From contig NZ_CP041188.1 of assembly GCF_006517235.1 (NCBI RefSeq), forward strand, positions 3,844,001 to 3,908,000: a stretch of 64,000 nt of DNA, given 5' to 3'. Positions within the stretch are counted from its first letter, which is position 1. Each line of letters begins with the position of its first letter. The stretch is from Pseudarthrobacter sp. NIBRBAC000502772 (GTDB lineage Bacteria; Actinomycetota; Actinomycetes; Actinomycetales; Micrococcaceae). The position numbers and the translations under genes were made by a program. Below are positions 29,156 through 38,578 of this stretch, piece by piece. Under the pieces are notes generated by a model. It was not told where the DNA came from, searched no databases, and saw only the letters and a list, made by a program, of their open reading frames with translations.

Positions 29156-30061
29156 ATGGTGCACCACCGACTGAAGAAGCATGACTGTACTCTTCACACC
29201 GCTGATGTTGTCGAGCGCCTGGGACTCCTCGTGCCATGCATCGCGGAGGAGGAGGTCGGACCGGTTCGGCCGGCCGAGTTGGCGGACTGGATCTCCGTCG
29301 AGGCCGAGGACGAACCCGAGATCGCCAAACACGGCTGGCTGGTGGAACTGGACGACGGGGTCGGTCTGCTCGTTCGCCCCGATCACGACGATCTGGCGGA
29401 CCTGTTGGGAGAGCAGGTCGGTGTCCGCTCGGTTGTCCAGCTCGATCGCGAAGTGTTCGCCGTCGAAGCGCCCCGGTTGTGTGCCGATGGACTGCGCGCA
29501 GCCGTTATGCAGGCCGTCGCTGCTGCCAACAGCAGGGCCCATAACCCGCATCCGGCGGGTCAGCCGGGCGCCCCGGCCGGAGACGGCGTCGCCCCGCCCG
29601 ACCCAGGCGCCACGGTTCAGACAACACAGCAGGCACAGATCGTGGAACCTCCCGAGGACGACGACCTGTGCCGGCTGGTCTCCGGAGACGCCGCCAGTGA
29701 CGGCCAGAGAGTTCAAATATGGGTCAACCGGAACGGCATCCTCATCCTGCCCGCCGGCACCATCCCGCACGGCCCCCTGGACCACGGCGAGAACCCACAC
29801 TTTCAGCGCGCCACCGTTACGTCAGCTCGTGCGTCCGAACTTGCAAAGCGCCATGCAGGGAGATGGATCCCCTATTCCTCCCTCAGCGACGTCGGGCTGC
29901 TCCGCCCCGGGCTGGTGCGGCGTCGCTGGAGAGCTACCGTCGTCGAGCGAAGTGGCGCTTCTGCCTCGTTGAGCTGGCGAGGTACCCGTCCACACGCCCT
30001 GCTATTCGGGGTCTACGTCGTCGCCGGGCGCAGCCGCGGACCGGTGGACGGACTGCCCTAA
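29156..30061 (+). CDS. Hypothetical protein, unrecognised
   Basis: A 301-residue frame I do not recognise. It has strong G/C preference at third codon positions and an acidic, folded-looking N-terminal region (VGPVRPAELADWISVEAED, then HGWLVELDDGVGLLVRPDHD), a Pro/Gly/Ala-rich linker (about residues 130-170), and a basic C-terminal half with IWVNRNGILILPAGTIPHG. A 227-residue frame on the opposite strand (29120-29800) and another plus frame (29181-29972) are competing readings, but their composition is less protein-like. The ATG at 29156 has a GGACGGGA-type site. A strong terminator follows 31 bp after the stop, which supports a real transcript ending here. Confidence 0.5.
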   Translation: MVHHRLKKHDCTLHTADVVERLGLLVPCIAEEEVGPVRPAELADWISVEAEDEPEIAKHGWLVELDDGVGLLVRPDHDDLADLLGEQVGVRSVVQLDREVFAVEAPRLCADGLRAAVMQAVAAANSRAHNPHPAGQPGAPAGDGVAPPDPGATVQTTQQAQIVEPPEDDDLCRLVSGDAASDGQRVQIWVNRNGILILPAGTIPHGPLDHGENPHFQRATVTSARASELAKRHAGRWIPYSSLSDVGLLRPGLVRRRWRATVVERSGASASLSWRGTRPHALLFGVYVVAGRSRGPVDGLP

Positions 30062-30092
30062 GAGGGAGGGGCGAGCCGGGTAATAAACGGAC

Positions 30093-30115
30093 GCCCCGAG
30101 CCTAAGGCTCGGGGC
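30093..30115. terminator. Strong bidirectional hairpin between convergent genes
   Basis: A perfect 10-bp GC-rich stem (30093-30102 with 30106-30115) with a 3-base loop is followed by TTCCGTTT. It lies between the end of the unrecognised plus-strand gene and the end of glmS on the minus strand and probably serves both. Confidence 0.8.
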
Positions 30116-30162
30116 TTCCGTTTCGCTTGGTACCGACCGGCTCTTGGCCAGCTGGTCCGCGG

Positions 30163-32055
30163 TTACTCTACGGTGACGCTCTTGGCGAGGTTGCGGGGCT
30201 GGTCCACGTCGTAGCCCTTGGCCGAGGCGAGTGCCAGGGCGAAGATCTGCAGCGGGACGGTGCTGAGCAGCGGGGCCAGCAGCACGGGGGTTTCCGGGAT
30301 GTAGAAGACGTGCTCGGCGTAGGCCTTGACTGCTTCGTCGCCCTCTTCGGCGATCACGATGGTCTTGGCGCCGCGCGCCCGGACTTCCTGGATGTTCGAG
30401 ACCACCTTGGCGTGCAGGGAGTCGCGGCCGCGCGGGGACGGGACCACCACGAAGACGGGCTGGCCTTCCTCGATCAGCGCGATCGGGCCGTGCTTGAGTT
30501 CACCGGCGGCGAAGCCCTCGGCGTGGATGTACGCGAGCTCCTTGAGCTTCAGCGCACCTTCCATGGCCACCGGGAAGCCGACGTGGCGGCCCAGGAACAG
30601 CACAGACTTCGCGTCGGCCATGGACACGCCGAGTTCCTTGATTTGCGCCTCGTTGTCCAGGATTCGCTGGATCTTGGCCGGGATCTTGTTCAGGTCCGCC
30701 AGGATGTCCTTGATCTCGCCCTGGAACTTGTTCCCGCGCAGCTGCGCCAGGTACAGGCCCAGCAGGTACGCGGCCGTGATCTGGGCCAGGAACGCCTTGG
30801 TGGAGGCCACGGCGATTTCGGGGCCGGCGTGCGTGTACAGAACGGCGTCGGATTCACGCGGGATGGTGGAGCCGTTGGTGTTGCAGATCGAGACCGTCTT
30901 GGCGCCCTGTTCCTTGGCGTACCGGACAGCCATCAGGGTATCCATGGTCTCCCCGGACTGGGAGATGGAGACGATCAGGGTGTTCTCGTCCACGATCGGG
31001 TCCCGGTACCGGAACTCGTGGGAGAGTTCCACCTCGGTGGCGATCCGGCACCAGTGCTCGATGGCGTACTTGGCCACCTGCCCGGCATACGCCGACGTGC
31101 CGCAGGCCAGCACAATGATCTTGTCAACGTTCTTCAGCAGCTGCGGGTCAATGCGGAGCTCATCCAGGGTCAGCCTGCCGTTGACGTCCGAGCGGCCCAG
31201 CAGGGTCTGCAGCACGGCGTCGGGCTGGTCATGGATTTCCTTCTCCATGAAGGACGGGAAACCGCCCTTTTCCGCCGATTCCGGATCCCAGTCAACGTGG
31301 TATTCCTTGCCCTCGGCCGGGGCGCCATAGAAATCGGTGATCTCCACCGTGTCAGCGGTGATGGTGACAATCTGGTCCTGACCCAGCTCCACCGCACGGC
31401 GGGTGTAATCGATGAACCCGGACACGTCCGAGCCCAGGAAGTTCTCGCCCTCGCCCAGGCCCACCACCAGGGGTGAGTTGCGGCGGGCAGCAACCACGAC
31501 GTCGGGCTGGTCAGCGTGGACCGCCAGCAGCGTGAACGCACCCTCAAGGCGCTGGCAGGCGTACTGCATCGCCAGCGTCAGACCGCCGTCGGACGCAACA
31601 CCACCGAGCTTGTTGCGGAAAATATCGCCCAGCAGCACGGCCGCGACCTCGGTGTCCGTCTCAGACTCGAACACGTAGCCCTTGGCCACCAGCTCACGTT
31701 TGAGCTCGGCGAAGTTTTCGATGATGCCGTTGTGGATCAGGGCCAGCTTGCCGCCGTCGGCCAGGTGCGGATGCGCGTTCTGGTCCGTGGGCCCGCCGTG
31801 CGTGGCCCAGCGGGTGTGGCCGATGCCGGTCGTCGTCTCCGGCAGCGGACGCTCCTCCAACTCGGCCAAGAGGTTGCTCAGCTTGCCGGACTTCTTCCGG
31901 GACTCGATGGACCCCTCGGAGACCACCGCGACACCTGCAGAGTCGTAACCCCGATACTCCAGACGGCGCAATCCCTCAAGGACTACATCCAACGCACTGT
32001 GACCGGCATTCACACGGCCAGCAGAATGGCCCACATATCCAACGATTCCACACAT
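30163..32055 (-). CDS. glmS: Glutamine--fructose-6-phosphate aminotransferase (isomerizing)
   Basis: A 630-residue enzyme that commits fructose 6-phosphate to amino-sugar synthesis. After Met removal the N-terminal Cys (MCGIVGYVG) is the glutaminase nucleophile; [16 protein letters not shown] follows. Two SIS domains carry [17 protein letters not shown] and [16 protein letters not shown], and the C-terminus [13 protein letters not shown] is the near-universal end of GlmS. The ATG at 32055 is set by the catalytic Cys2. It is divergent from coaA. No glmS-ribozyme-like structure was recognised in the short leader. Confidence 0.98.
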   Translation of the reverse strand: MCGIVGYVGHSAGRVNAGHSALDVVLEGLRRLEYRGYDSAGVAVVSEGSIESRKKSGKLSNLLAELEERPLPETTTGIGHTRWATHGGPTDQNAHPHLADGGKLALIHNGIIENFAELKRELVAKGYVFESETDTEVAAVLLGDIFRNKLGGVASDGGLTLAMQYACQRLEGAFTLLAVHADQPDVVVAARRNSPLVVGLGEGENFLGSDVSGFIDYTRRAVELGQDQIVTITADTVEITDFYGAPAEGKEYHVDWDPESAEKGGFPSFMEKEIHDQPDAVLQTLLGRSDVNGRLTLDELRIDPQLLKNVDKIIVLACGTSAYAGQVAKYAIEHWCRIATEVELSHEFRYRDPIVDENTLIVSISQSGETMDTLMAVRYAKEQGAKTVSICNTNGSTIPRESDAVLYTHAGPEIAVASTKAFLAQITAAYLLGLYLAQLRGNKFQGEIKDILADLNKIPAKIQRILDNEAQIKELGVSMADAKSVLFLGRHVGFPVAMEGALKLKELAYIHAEGFAAGELKHGPIALIEEGQPVFVVVPSPRGRDSLHAKVVSNIQEVRARGAKTIVIAEEGDEAVKAYAEHVFYIPETPVLLAPLLSTVPLQIFALALASAKGYDVDQPRNLAKSVTVE

Positions 32056-32143
32056 GGGCTCCAGCTTATCGGCAGCGGCGTTGAGATCTAAACTTAGGGT
32101 GCTCCATTTCGCTCTCAGCCGCGCGAGGGGCAGAATCTCTAAA

Positions 32144-33109
32144 GTGACTTCGCAACGCAATGAAGCGAACGGTGAGGGTGTCTCCCCGTTCGTTGAGCTG
32201 GACCGCCAGACTTGGTCCCGGCTCGCCGCCCAGATGGAGCAGCCCCTTAACGAAGAGGACATTGTCCGTCTGCGTGGCCTCGGCGATCCCCTGGACATGA
32301 AGGAGATCCGTGAGGTCTACCTGCCCCTGTCCCGGTTGCTGCACCTTTATGTGGAGGCCGCGGGCCAGCTTCATTCGGCCACCACCACCTTCCTGGGTGA
32401 GCAGACCCAGCGCACCCCGTTTGTCATTGGCGTGGCCGGCTCGGTGGCCGTGGGCAAGTCCACCATCGCCCGCGTGCTCCGGGAGATGCTGCGGCGCTGG
32501 CCCGGCACCCCCAACGTTGAGCTGGTCACCACCGACGGCTTCCTCTATCCCCTCGCCGAGCTCAAGCGCCGCCAGCTGCTGGAACGCAAGGGCTTCCCCG
32601 AGTCCTACGACCGCCGCGCGCTGCTGCGCTTTGTGAGTGAGGTCAAAGGCGGCGCGGAGGAAGTCCGGGCGCCCTGGTACTCCCACGTTACGTACGACAT
32701 CGTTCCGGAGAAGGAAGTGGTGGTCCGCCGCCCGGACGTGCTGATTGTGGAGGGCCTGAACGTGCTGGCCCCGGCCCGCCCGCGCCACGACGGCAAGCAG
32801 GGCCTGGCCGTGAGTGATTTCTTCGACTTCTCCATCTATGTGGACGCCAAGACCGCCTACATCGAGGAGTGGTATGTGGAGCGGTTCCGCAGGCTCCAGA
32901 GCACCGCCTTCGCGCAGCCGGAGTCCTACTTCCACCGCTACGCAACGCTTTCCCCCACCGAGGCCGAGAGCACGGCCCGGGACATCTGGAAGCGCATCAA
33001 CGAGCCCAACCTGGAGGAAAACGTCCTCCCCACGCGTGGCCGCGCCCAGCTGGTGCTGACCAAAGACGCGGACCACTCCATCCGCCGCATGCTTCTGCGG
33101 AAGGTTTAA
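32144..33109 (+). CDS. coaA: Pantothenate kinase type I
   Basis: A kinase of about 321 residues catalysing the first step of coenzyme A synthesis. The P-loop is [34 protein letters not shown] and [11 protein letters not shown] are family motifs, and the C-terminus [18 protein letters not shown] is typical. The frame is open back to 32054 inside glmS. GTG at 32144 gives the usual family length (E. coli 316, mycobacteria 312), but its ribosome-binding site is weak, so the start is uncertain by some codons. Confidence 0.95.
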   Translation: MTSQRNEANGEGVSPFVELDRQTWSRLAAQMEQPLNEEDIVRLRGLGDPLDMKEIREVYLPLSRLLHLYVEAAGQLHSATTTFLGEQTQRTPFVIGVAGSVAVGKSTIARVLREMLRRWPGTPNVELVTTDGFLYPLAELKRRQLLERKGFPESYDRRALLRFVSEVKGGAEEVRAPWYSHVTYDIVPEKEVVVRRPDVLIVEGLNVLAPARPRHDGKQGLAVSDFFDFSIYVDAKTAYIEEWYVERFRRLQSTAFAQPESYFHRYATLSPTEAESTARDIWKRINEPNLEENVLPTRGRAQLVLTKDADHSIRRMLLRKV

Positions 33110-33114
33110 CACAC

Positions 33115-33984
33115 GTGTGCCACGCCTGCGTGGCAGGCTGCCCCTCGGGGGCCAGCCGCCGCTCCTTCGCCCGCTTCCTTGCGGCCGGAGCCGGGCTGAC
33201 GGTCCTGGCAGCTTGCACGCCGGAGGCACGGTCCGGGGTGGCGCCGTCGTCGCCCTCCCCCGCCCCTGCGGTGACTTCCGCGTCCCCCACGGCCGGCGCG
33301 GTCCCTTCAGTGGAAAGCACGACGGCGGCAGCTGAGCCGCCGCCGCAGGCTCCCGTGCCGCCGTCGGCAGCGCTGCCCCGCCAGTTCTCGCTGACGGATC
33401 CGGCCAGCCCGTGGCTGGTGGTCAACAAACACCGTCCGCTGGCGCCAGCGGACTACGTTCCGGCAGATCTGGTCCAGCCCAACGTCCGGCTGGCGGTTTC
33501 GGGCGAGGCGGCCCTGCTGAACAGCACGACGGCGGCGGCCGCGGAAGCGATGTTCGCCGCGGCCGCGCAGGATGGCGTGGTCATGACGCTCGCCAGCGGT
33601 TACCGCTCCTACGGCACGCAGGTGGCCACGTACAACGGCTATGTGGCAGCGCGGGGACAGGCCGATGCCGACACCGCAAGCGCCCGCCCCGGCTACTCGG
33701 AACACCAGACCGGCTGGTCGTTCGATATCGGCGACGGCGGCGGGGCGTGCGGCTTCCAGCCGTGCTTCGCTGACCAGCCGGCGGCAGTGTGGGCAAAGGC
33801 GAACGGCCACCTGTTCGGATTTGTGGTGCGGTATCCGTGGATGCTCCACCCGATCACCGGCTATTACTATGAGCCGTGGCACCTGCGGTACATCGGCGTG
33901 GAGGCCGCCACCGACATGGCGACCCGGGGCATCAACACTGTGGAGGAGTACTTCGGCGTGGAAGCGGCGCCGGGGTACCTGTGA
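33115..33984 (+). CDS. D-alanyl-D-alanine carboxypeptidase, VanY family, Tat-type lipoprotein
   Basis: A protein of about 289 residues. The N-terminus has a twin-arginine motif (SRRSFARFLAAG) and a lipobox (LAAC, about residue 33), then a Pro/Ser/Thr-rich linker of about 60 residues, so it is probably exported folded and lipid-anchored. The M15B domain has LASGYRSYGTQ, the zinc ligands in GYSEHQTGWSFDIG, and EPWHLRYIG with the third ligand. It would trim the terminal D-Ala of peptidoglycan stem peptides. The GTG at 33115 lies 5 bp after the coaA stop, preceded by GGAAGG. Confidence 0.9.
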   Translation: MCHACVAGCPSGASRRSFARFLAAGAGLTVLAACTPEARSGVAPSSPSPAPAVTSASPTAGAVPSVESTTAAAEPPPQAPVPPSAALPRQFSLTDPASPWLVVNKHRPLAPADYVPADLVQPNVRLAVSGEAALLNSTTAAAAEAMFAAAAQDGVVMTLASGYRSYGTQVATYNGYVAARGQADADTASARPGYSEHQTGWSFDIGDGGGACGFQPCFADQPAAVWAKANGHLFGFVVRYPWMLHPITGYYYEPWHLRYIGVEAATDMATRGINTVEEYFGVEAAPGYL

Positions 33985-34071
33985 CGCGTACAGTGCCCAA
34001 GGTCCCGGCACGCCAAGAAGGATTACACCGTTGTCATCCGCCGTTCACAACCGTGCGCTAACTTGGTTCTT

Positions 34072-34461
34072 ATGCTTACAGGATTCAAGAATTTCATCAT
34101 GAAGGGCAATGTCGTTGACCTTGCCGTAGCCGTTGTGATGGGCGCCGCATTCAGCGCCGTCGTCACCTCAATCGTCGAAGGTCTCCTCACACCCCTCATC
34201 GGACGCCTTTTCAGCGCGAAAGGCATGGCGGAAATGCAGTGGGAGGGCTTCATGTATGGGTCCGTCATCTCATCCGTCATTTCTTTCCTGCTGGTGGCCG
34301 CCTCCATCTACTTCGTGGTGGTACTTCCCATGAACCACATGATCGAGCTCCGTAACCGCAAGCTGGGAATCAACAAGGACGTCAAGGAAGAGGCTGCGGA
34401 AGACCCGCAGATCGCGCTCCTGACCGAGATCCGCGACTCGCTGCAGAGCCGTACCCCGTAA
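34072..34461 (+). CDS. mscL: Large-conductance mechanosensitive channel MscL
   Basis: A 129-residue inner-membrane channel that opens on hypo-osmotic shock. MLTGFKNFIMKGNVVDLAVAV is the amphipathic N-terminal helix plus TM1; VISSVISFLLVAASIYFVVV is TM2; the cytoplasmic tail ends in charged residues (EEAAEDPQIALLTEIRDSL) that form the C-terminal bundle. Little resembling a Shine-Dalgarno site precedes the ATG, so a leaderless or near-leaderless transcript is possible. Confidence 0.97.
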   Translation: MLTGFKNFIMKGNVVDLAVAVVMGAAFSAVVTSIVEGLLTPLIGRLFSAKGMAEMQWEGFMYGSVISSVISFLLVAASIYFVVVLPMNHMIELRNRKLGINKDVKEEAAEDPQIALLTEIRDSLQSRTP

Positions 34462-34473
34462 CTTCACCGCAGA

Positions 34474-34513
34474 CAAGTGTGGCCCGCTTCCTGACGGAGG
34501 CGGGCCACACTTG
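34474..34513. terminator. Terminator hairpin between mscL and glmM
   Basis: An 18-bp stem with one G-U pair (34474-34491 with 34496-34513) and 4-base loop is followed on the plus strand by GTTGTGT. It lies 12 bp after mscL and 13 bp before the glmM stop, so it can terminate both convergent genes. Confidence 0.85.
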
Positions 34514-34526
34514 GTTGTGTCGTGGA

Positions 34527-35888
34527 TCAGTCGGTGACCAGCTCGAGCGCGAGCTCGGTGCGGACAACCTGGGCCAGGCGTTCAGCGATGGAGTGGGCTG
34601 TTGCCTCATCCCCTGCTTCCACCATTACCCGCACTACAGGTTCGGTGCCTGAGGGGCGGAGCAGGACACGTCCGTTATCGCCCAGCTCGGTTTCGGCCAG
34701 GACCACGGCCTGCGCCAGCGCGTCGGAACTACCCACGCGGGTGCGGTCAACGCCCTTGACGTTGATGAGTACCTGCGGGAGCTTGGTCATCACTGTGGCG
34801 AGCTGCTTGAGCGGCCGGCCGGTCAGGGCGACCTGCGCGGCAATCTGGAGCCCGGTGAGGACGCCGTCGCCTGTAGTGGCGTAGTCAGCGAAGATCACGT
34901 GGCCGGACTGCTCGCCGCCGAGGTTGTATCCGCCGTCGCGCATCTCCTCAAGGACGTAGCGGTCCCCGACACCTGTTTCGCGGATCGTGATGCCTGCTTG
35001 GCGCAGTGCGATCTTGAGACCGAGGTTGCTCATCACGGTGGCCACCAGGACGTCGTCGATGAGCTTGCCTGAGGCTTTGAGGGCGACGGCCAGGATCGCC
35101 ATGATCTGGTCGCCGTCCACCTCTGTGCCTTCGTGGTCCACGGCGAGGCAACGGTCGGCGTCGCCGTCGTGGGCGATGCCGAGGTCGGCTCCGTGCTTCA
35201 GCACGGCGGCTTTGAGCGGACCGAGATGGGTGGAGCCCACGCCGTCATTGATGTTGTGGCCGTCCGGCTCGGCGCCGATCACGATAACGTCGGCGCCGGC
35301 GTCCTTGAAGACCTGGGGCGAGCAGCCGCTGGCGGCGCCGTGGGCGCAGTCCAGGACTACCTTCAGGCCGTCGAGTCGGTGCGGGAGCGTCTGCAGGAGG
35401 TGGACGATGTAGCGGTCCTCAGCATCGGAGAAGCGCTGGATCCGTCCAACATCGCTGCCGACGGGCCGCTGCGGCTCCTTGCCCATCTGCTCCTCGATGG
35501 CGTTCTCCACGTCATCAGGAAGCTTCTGGCCGCCGCGCGCGAAGAACTTGATCCCGTTATCAGGGGCAGGATTGTGGGAGGCCGAGATCATGACGCCGAA
35601 GTCGGCGTCGAGGTCTGCCACGAGGTAGGCCGCGGCCGGCGTCGGGAGAACCCCGGCGTCGTAGACGTCGATACCCGAACTGGACAGCCCTGCCTCGACG
35701 GCGGCGGCGATGAACTCCCCGCTGGCGCGCGGGTCGCGTGCCACTACGGCGCGGGGCCGGGTGCCACTGGTATTGCGGTCATGACCAAGCACGACGGCGG
35801 CCGCCTGGGCCAGGTTCATCGCCAGCTCGGCAGTCAACAGGCCGTTAGCCAGGCCCCGGACACCATCTGTTCCAAATAATCTAGACAT
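34527..35888 (-). CDS. glmM: Phosphoglucosamine mutase
   Basis: A 453-residue alpha-D-phosphohexomutase converting GlcN-6-P to GlcN-1-[16 protein letters not shown] is the family start; [17 protein letters not shown] carries the phosphoserine, [11 protein letters not shown] the metal ligands, and [15 protein letters not shown] the phosphate-binding loop. It continues the GlmS route to UDP-GlcNAc, needed for peptidoglycan and MshA. The frame is open upstream, but ATG 35888 matches the family start. Confidence 0.98.
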   Translation of the reverse strand: MSRLFGTDGVRGLANGLLTAELAMNLAQAAAVVLGHDRNTSGTRPRAVVARDPRASGEFIAAAVEAGLSSSGIDVYDAGVLPTPAAAYLVADLDADFGVMISASHNPAPDNGIKFFARGGQKLPDDVENAIEEQMGKEPQRPVGSDVGRIQRFSDAEDRYIVHLLQTLPHRLDGLKVVLDCAHGAASGCSPQVFKDAGADVIVIGAEPDGHNINDGVGSTHLGPLKAAVLKHGADLGIAHDGDADRCLAVDHEGTEVDGDQIMAILAVALKASGKLIDDVLVATVMSNLGLKIALRQAGITIRETGVGDRYVLEEMRDGGYNLGGEQSGHVIFADYATTGDGVLTGLQIAAQVALTGRPLKQLATVMTKLPQVLINVKGVDRTRVGSSDALAQAVVLAETELGDNGRVLLRPSGTEPVVRVMVEAGDEATAHSIAERLAQVVRTELALELVTD

Positions 35889-35978
35889 CGTGGACAAGTC
35901 TAGGTGATGGACGTGCGGGGCTTTGAACCGGCTGGTCAGAGTGACGCCGGCGTCACTGGGCGAAGCGCCGCCTAACGG

Positions 35979-36015
35979 CAGAAGCCCGCCCCGCCAATGG
36001 CGGGACGGGCTTCTG
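35979..36015. terminator. Terminator hairpin after rpsI
   Basis: A 17-bp GC-rich stem with one wobble pair (35979-35995 with 35999-36015) and 3-base loop lies 12 bp beyond the rpsI stop and upstream of glmM. The U-run is poor, as is common in high-GC actinobacteria. Confidence 0.8.
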
Positions 36016-36026
36016 TGCAAGCGGGT

Positions 36027-36533
36027 TTAGCGCTTGGAGTACTGCTGAGCCTTACGGGCCTTCTTGAGACCGGCCTTCTTACGCTCGATGACGCGTGCGT
36101 CACGGCGCAGGTAACCGGCCTTCTTCAGGGTGGCGCGGTTGTTCTCGGTGTCGATCTCGTTCAGTGAACGGGCGATGCCGAGGCGCAGGGCACCGGCCTG
36201 GCCGGAGATGCCGCCACCGTGGATGCGGGCGATGACGTCGTAGGCACCATCAAGATCGAGGATCTTGAAGGGCTCGTTGACGTCCTGCTGGTGCAGCTTG
36301 TTCGGGAAGTAGTTGTCCAGCGCGCGGCCGTTGATGGTCCACTTGCCGGTGCCGGGGACGATGCGCACGCGGGCAACAGCTTCCTTGCGACGGCCAACTG
36401 CGGCGCCGGCAACGGTCAGTGCCGGGCGTTCCTTCTTCGGCGCTTCTGCTTCCGCAGGACCGCTCTCCGAGGTGTAGCTGGTCGGGTTTTCCTCAGCCAC
36501 AACGGCCTCGGTGGTCTCTTCGTTCTGAGCCAC
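36027..36533 (-). CDS. rpsI: 30S ribosomal protein S9
   Basis: A 168-residue protein. The conserved core begins [22 protein letters not shown] and ends with the invariant C-terminal [11 protein letters not shown], which contacts P-site tRNA. The first about 45 residues are an acidic extension rich in Glu/Ala/Thr, longer than in E. coli (130) but typical of actinobacteria. GTG at 36533 follows AAGGAGAATC. It is the second gene of the rplM-rpsI operon. Confidence 0.98.
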   Translation of the reverse strand: MAQNEETTEAVVAEENPTSYTSESGPAEAEAPKKERPALTVAGAAVGRRKEAVARVRIVPGTGKWTINGRALDNYFPNKLHQQDVNEPFKILDLDGAYDVIARIHGGGISGQAGALRLGIARSLNEIDTENNRATLKKAGYLRRDARVIERKKAGLKKARKAQQYSKR

Positions 36534-36571
36534 GATTCTCCTTGTATAGATAAGTTGTTTGGTGGCCAGGA

Positions 36572-37015
36572 CTACTGGGCGACCTGGGAAATTTCGAACG
36601 TCTTGGGCTGCTGGGCGGCATGCGGGTGCTCTGCACCGCGGTACACCTTCAGCTTGCCCAGCTGCTGTGCAGCGAGGGAGTTCTTGGGGAGCATGCCCTT
36701 GATGGCCTTCTCAACGGCGCGGACCGGGTTGGACTCCAGGAGTTCCGCGTAGTTGACGGAGGTCAGGCCGCCCGGGTAACCGGAGTGGCGGTATGCGCGC
36801 TTCTGCTCCAGCTTGGCGCCGGTCAGGGCTACCTTCTCGGCGTTGATGATGATGACGAAGTCGCCCATGTCCATGTGGGACGCAAAGGTGGCCTTGTGCT
36901 TGCCGCGCAGCAGGATTGCGGTCTGGCTCGCGAGACGACCAAGGACAACGTCTGTGGCGTCAATGACGTGCCACTGGCGGTTGATATCGCCGGGCTTCGG
37001 GGTGTACGTACGCAC
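36572..37015 (-). CDS. rplM: 50S ribosomal protein L13
   Basis: A 147-residue protein starting [20 protein letters not shown], with [24 protein letters not shown] and [19 protein letters not shown]. The frame is open upstream to 37060, but GTG at 37015, with GAGG about 8 bases before it, gives the standard actinobacterial length. It is cotranscribed with rpsI. Confidence 0.97.
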   Translation of the reverse strand: MRTYTPKPGDINRQWHVIDATDVVLGRLASQTAILLRGKHKATFASHMDMGDFVIIINAEKVALTGAKLEQKRAYRHSGYPGGLTSVNYAELLESNPVRAVEKAIKGMLPKNSLAAQQLGKLKVYRGAEHPHAAQQPKTFEISQVAQ

Positions 37016-37312
37016 GGTTTTTGCCTCGTTCTTGTTCTGGCGTTCTTGTTTAGGTGTCACTCAAGCGTGTGCACCTACTATCTATGCGCTACCGGAACAG
37101 AGGTGAGGGCTCCATGTAACCAGTCATCCTGAAGTCCCGAATGTGCTCGTTGAGTAGTTATCCTGCAACCGGATTCTCAAGCGGGCACGCATCATCGAGA
37201 AAGGACACGCACAACGACTACCAATGTTAGCTTGAATCGGGCCTCAGGGTCAAAATGGGGTGACCGGCTGCTCATCCTTCAATCTGCCGGCCCGACGTAA
37301 GCAGGGGATGCA
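37016..37312. promoter_or_regulatory. 297-bp divergent spacer between rplM and the prepilin peptidase gene
   Basis: No convincing gene is present. It must carry the rplM-rpsI promoter on the minus strand and any promoter for the tad genes on the plus strand. It is less GC-rich than its surroundings. I see no confident -35/-10 pair or conserved leader structure. Confidence 0.5.
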
Positions 37313-37978
37313 GTGACTTCTTGGGGCGACGCTGGCTCAGCCGGACCACTGTTCGTGGCCGTCATCGGCTTCTTGGGACTCATTCTCTCACCGGTGGCCG
37401 AGCTGCTCATTGCCAGACTTCTCCCCCGCGTCGGTCCACTGCCTGGCATGCGAACAAGGATCACGACGGCGGCGATCACCGCCGCGCTCTGCGCCGCCTT
37501 CGCATTCCGGGCCGACGCCGACGCCGCACTGCCGGCATTCATCCTTCTCATCGTTCTTGGCGTTCAACTGGCCAGAATTGATGTCGCACTGCATTTGTTG
37601 CCGAACCCTGTGGTTCTTTCCCTATTAGCAGGGGGCCTTTTGTGCCTCGTAGCGGCCACCTTTAGTGGGCAACCATGGCCTGACCTCGTGCGCGCAGTGG
37701 TCGGCGCCGCGATTCTCCTTGTCGTCTACCTGATTCTGGCTTTAATTTCGCCGGCGAGCCTTGGAATGGGCGACGTCAAGCTCGCGGCTCCAGTCGGCCT
37801 CTACTTGGGGTACCTAGGTTGGAGCCAGCTCCTCTACGGCGGCCTTCTGGGGTTCATTTTGAACGGCCTTGTTACCGTGCTTGTGGTGGCACGAAACCGC
37901 AAGCAACGCACGTCAGAGGTGGCTCATGGGCCGTCGATGATCGGCGCCGCCGTTGGCATAGGACTCGTGTTCTTCTAG
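37313..37978 (+). CDS. A24-type prepilin leader peptidase (TadV/CpaA-like)
   Basis: A 221-residue polytopic membrane aspartic protease with about six hydrophobic segments. The two catalytic Asp motifs are visible: ARIDVALHLLPNPV in the first half and LGMGDVKLAAPVGLYLG in the second, the latter being the GxGD signature. It should remove the leader of Flp pilins and TadE-type pseudopilins. It lies upstream of both tad clusters and is the only such peptidase in the window. GTG at 37313 follows AGGGGA. Confidence 0.9.
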   Translation: MTSWGDAGSAGPLFVAVIGFLGLILSPVAELLIARLLPRVGPLPGMRTRITTAAITAALCAAFAFRADADAALPAFILLIVLGVQLARIDVALHLLPNPVVLSLLAGGLLCLVAATFSGQPWPDLVRAVVGAAILLVVYLILALISPASLGMGDVKLAAPVGLYLGYLGWSQLLYGGLLGFILNGLVTVLVVARNRKQRTSEVAHGPSMIGAAVGIGLVFF

Positions 37979-38258
37979 TCCTGGGATCCGTCCCAAGCGT
38001 CGACCGTAGTCGCCAGTGAGACGGAATCCAAGTAGTCACCCATGGCTACGTTCACCAATCTGAGTACTCGCGTTTAAGTTCCGAGTACGTGCCGAAAAGC
38101 GCCCCTGAAAAAGTCGAGTACAACTACGCATTGTTGCCTAGAACCGCCAATGACAATCTCTTCTTAGCGAAGTCCAGCAACCGCTAAGAATTATGGGGGC
38201 AGCTGGAAATTCGTTGAAATATCACAAAAATCACTTTCATCGAATTAAGGAAAATAAA
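37979..38258 (+). promoter_or_regulatory. AT-richer leader upstream of the first Flp pilin gene
   Basis: This 280-bp stretch has no credible gene and is distinctly AT-rich for this genome. A perfect 9-bp inverted repeat, TTCTTAGCG (38161-38169) with CGCTAAGAA (38182-38190), separated by 12 bases, lies about 70 bp before the pilin start and could be an operator. An AAGGAAAA ribosome-binding site precedes the ATG. Confidence 0.55.
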
Positions 38259-38453
38259 ATGACTTCTCTTATGGTCTCCATGATGGCTTTTGTTGCCGGC
38301 GTCAAGGATCGTCTCTCATCTGAAAAGGGAGCGACGATGGTGGAGTACGGCCTGATGGTCGCTCTCATCGCGGTCATCGTCGCAGTCGGCGCCGGCATCC
38401 TGGGCATTGGCATCAACGATCTGTTCGTGGCGGTTGACGGCCAGCTCCCGTAA
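38259..38453 (+). CDS. flp: Flp-family type IVb pilin (cluster 1)
   Basis: A 64-residue pilin precursor. A basic leader ends at SSEKG, followed by the processed N-terminus ATMVEYGLMVALIAVIVAVG; the Glu five residues after the cleavage-site Gly is the type IV pilin hallmark, and the hydrophobic helix follows. ATG at 38259 is favoured by AAGGAAAA upstream. The mature subunit should form the Flp/Tad adhesion pilus. A 17-bp hairpin follows the gene. Confidence 0.93.
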   Translation: MTSLMVSMMAFVAGVKDRLSSEKGATMVEYGLMVALIAVIVAVGAGILGIGINDLFVAVDGQLP

Positions 38454-38470
38454 GTCACACACTGCCTGAT

Positions 38471-38507
38471 GCTTCTGGTACCGGTCTGAAAGACCGGTAC
38501 CAGAAGC
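38471..38507 (+). terminator. Perfect 17-bp hairpin between flp and tadE (cluster 1)
   Basis: Arms 38471-38487 and 38491-38507 are perfectly complementary with a 3-base loop. No U-run follows. A partial terminator or an mRNA-stabilising/processing hairpin, allowing more pilin than assembly protein, is likely. Confidence 0.75.
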
Positions 38508-38578
38508 ACTTCAGCTCTCATTAATAGGAAAACTACGGGCTGCTAGCCTGCCGAAAATTTCATCCTTGGGAGACGGTC

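Noticed and set aside
29120..29800. Minus-strand frame of 227 residues opposite the unrecognised gene
   Set aside because: It mirrors the plus frame, has Gly/Arg-rich low-quality composition, and no clear ribosome-binding site or neighbour relation.
32054..32143. Long N-terminal extension of coaA from ATG 32054
   Set aside because: It overlaps the glmS start and adds residues without counterpart in pantothenate kinases.
32056..32143. glmS ribozyme or riboswitch
   Set aside because: The leader is under 90 bp and shows no matching core; such ribozymes are mainly in Firmicutes.
30163..32298. glmS start upstream of 32055
   Set aside because: The catalytic Cys must be residue 2, which fixes the start at 32055.
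38541..38557. Further full copy of the TGAGCYTGYCGAAA repeat upstream of tadE
   Set aside because: Only about 12 bases match, which could be chance.
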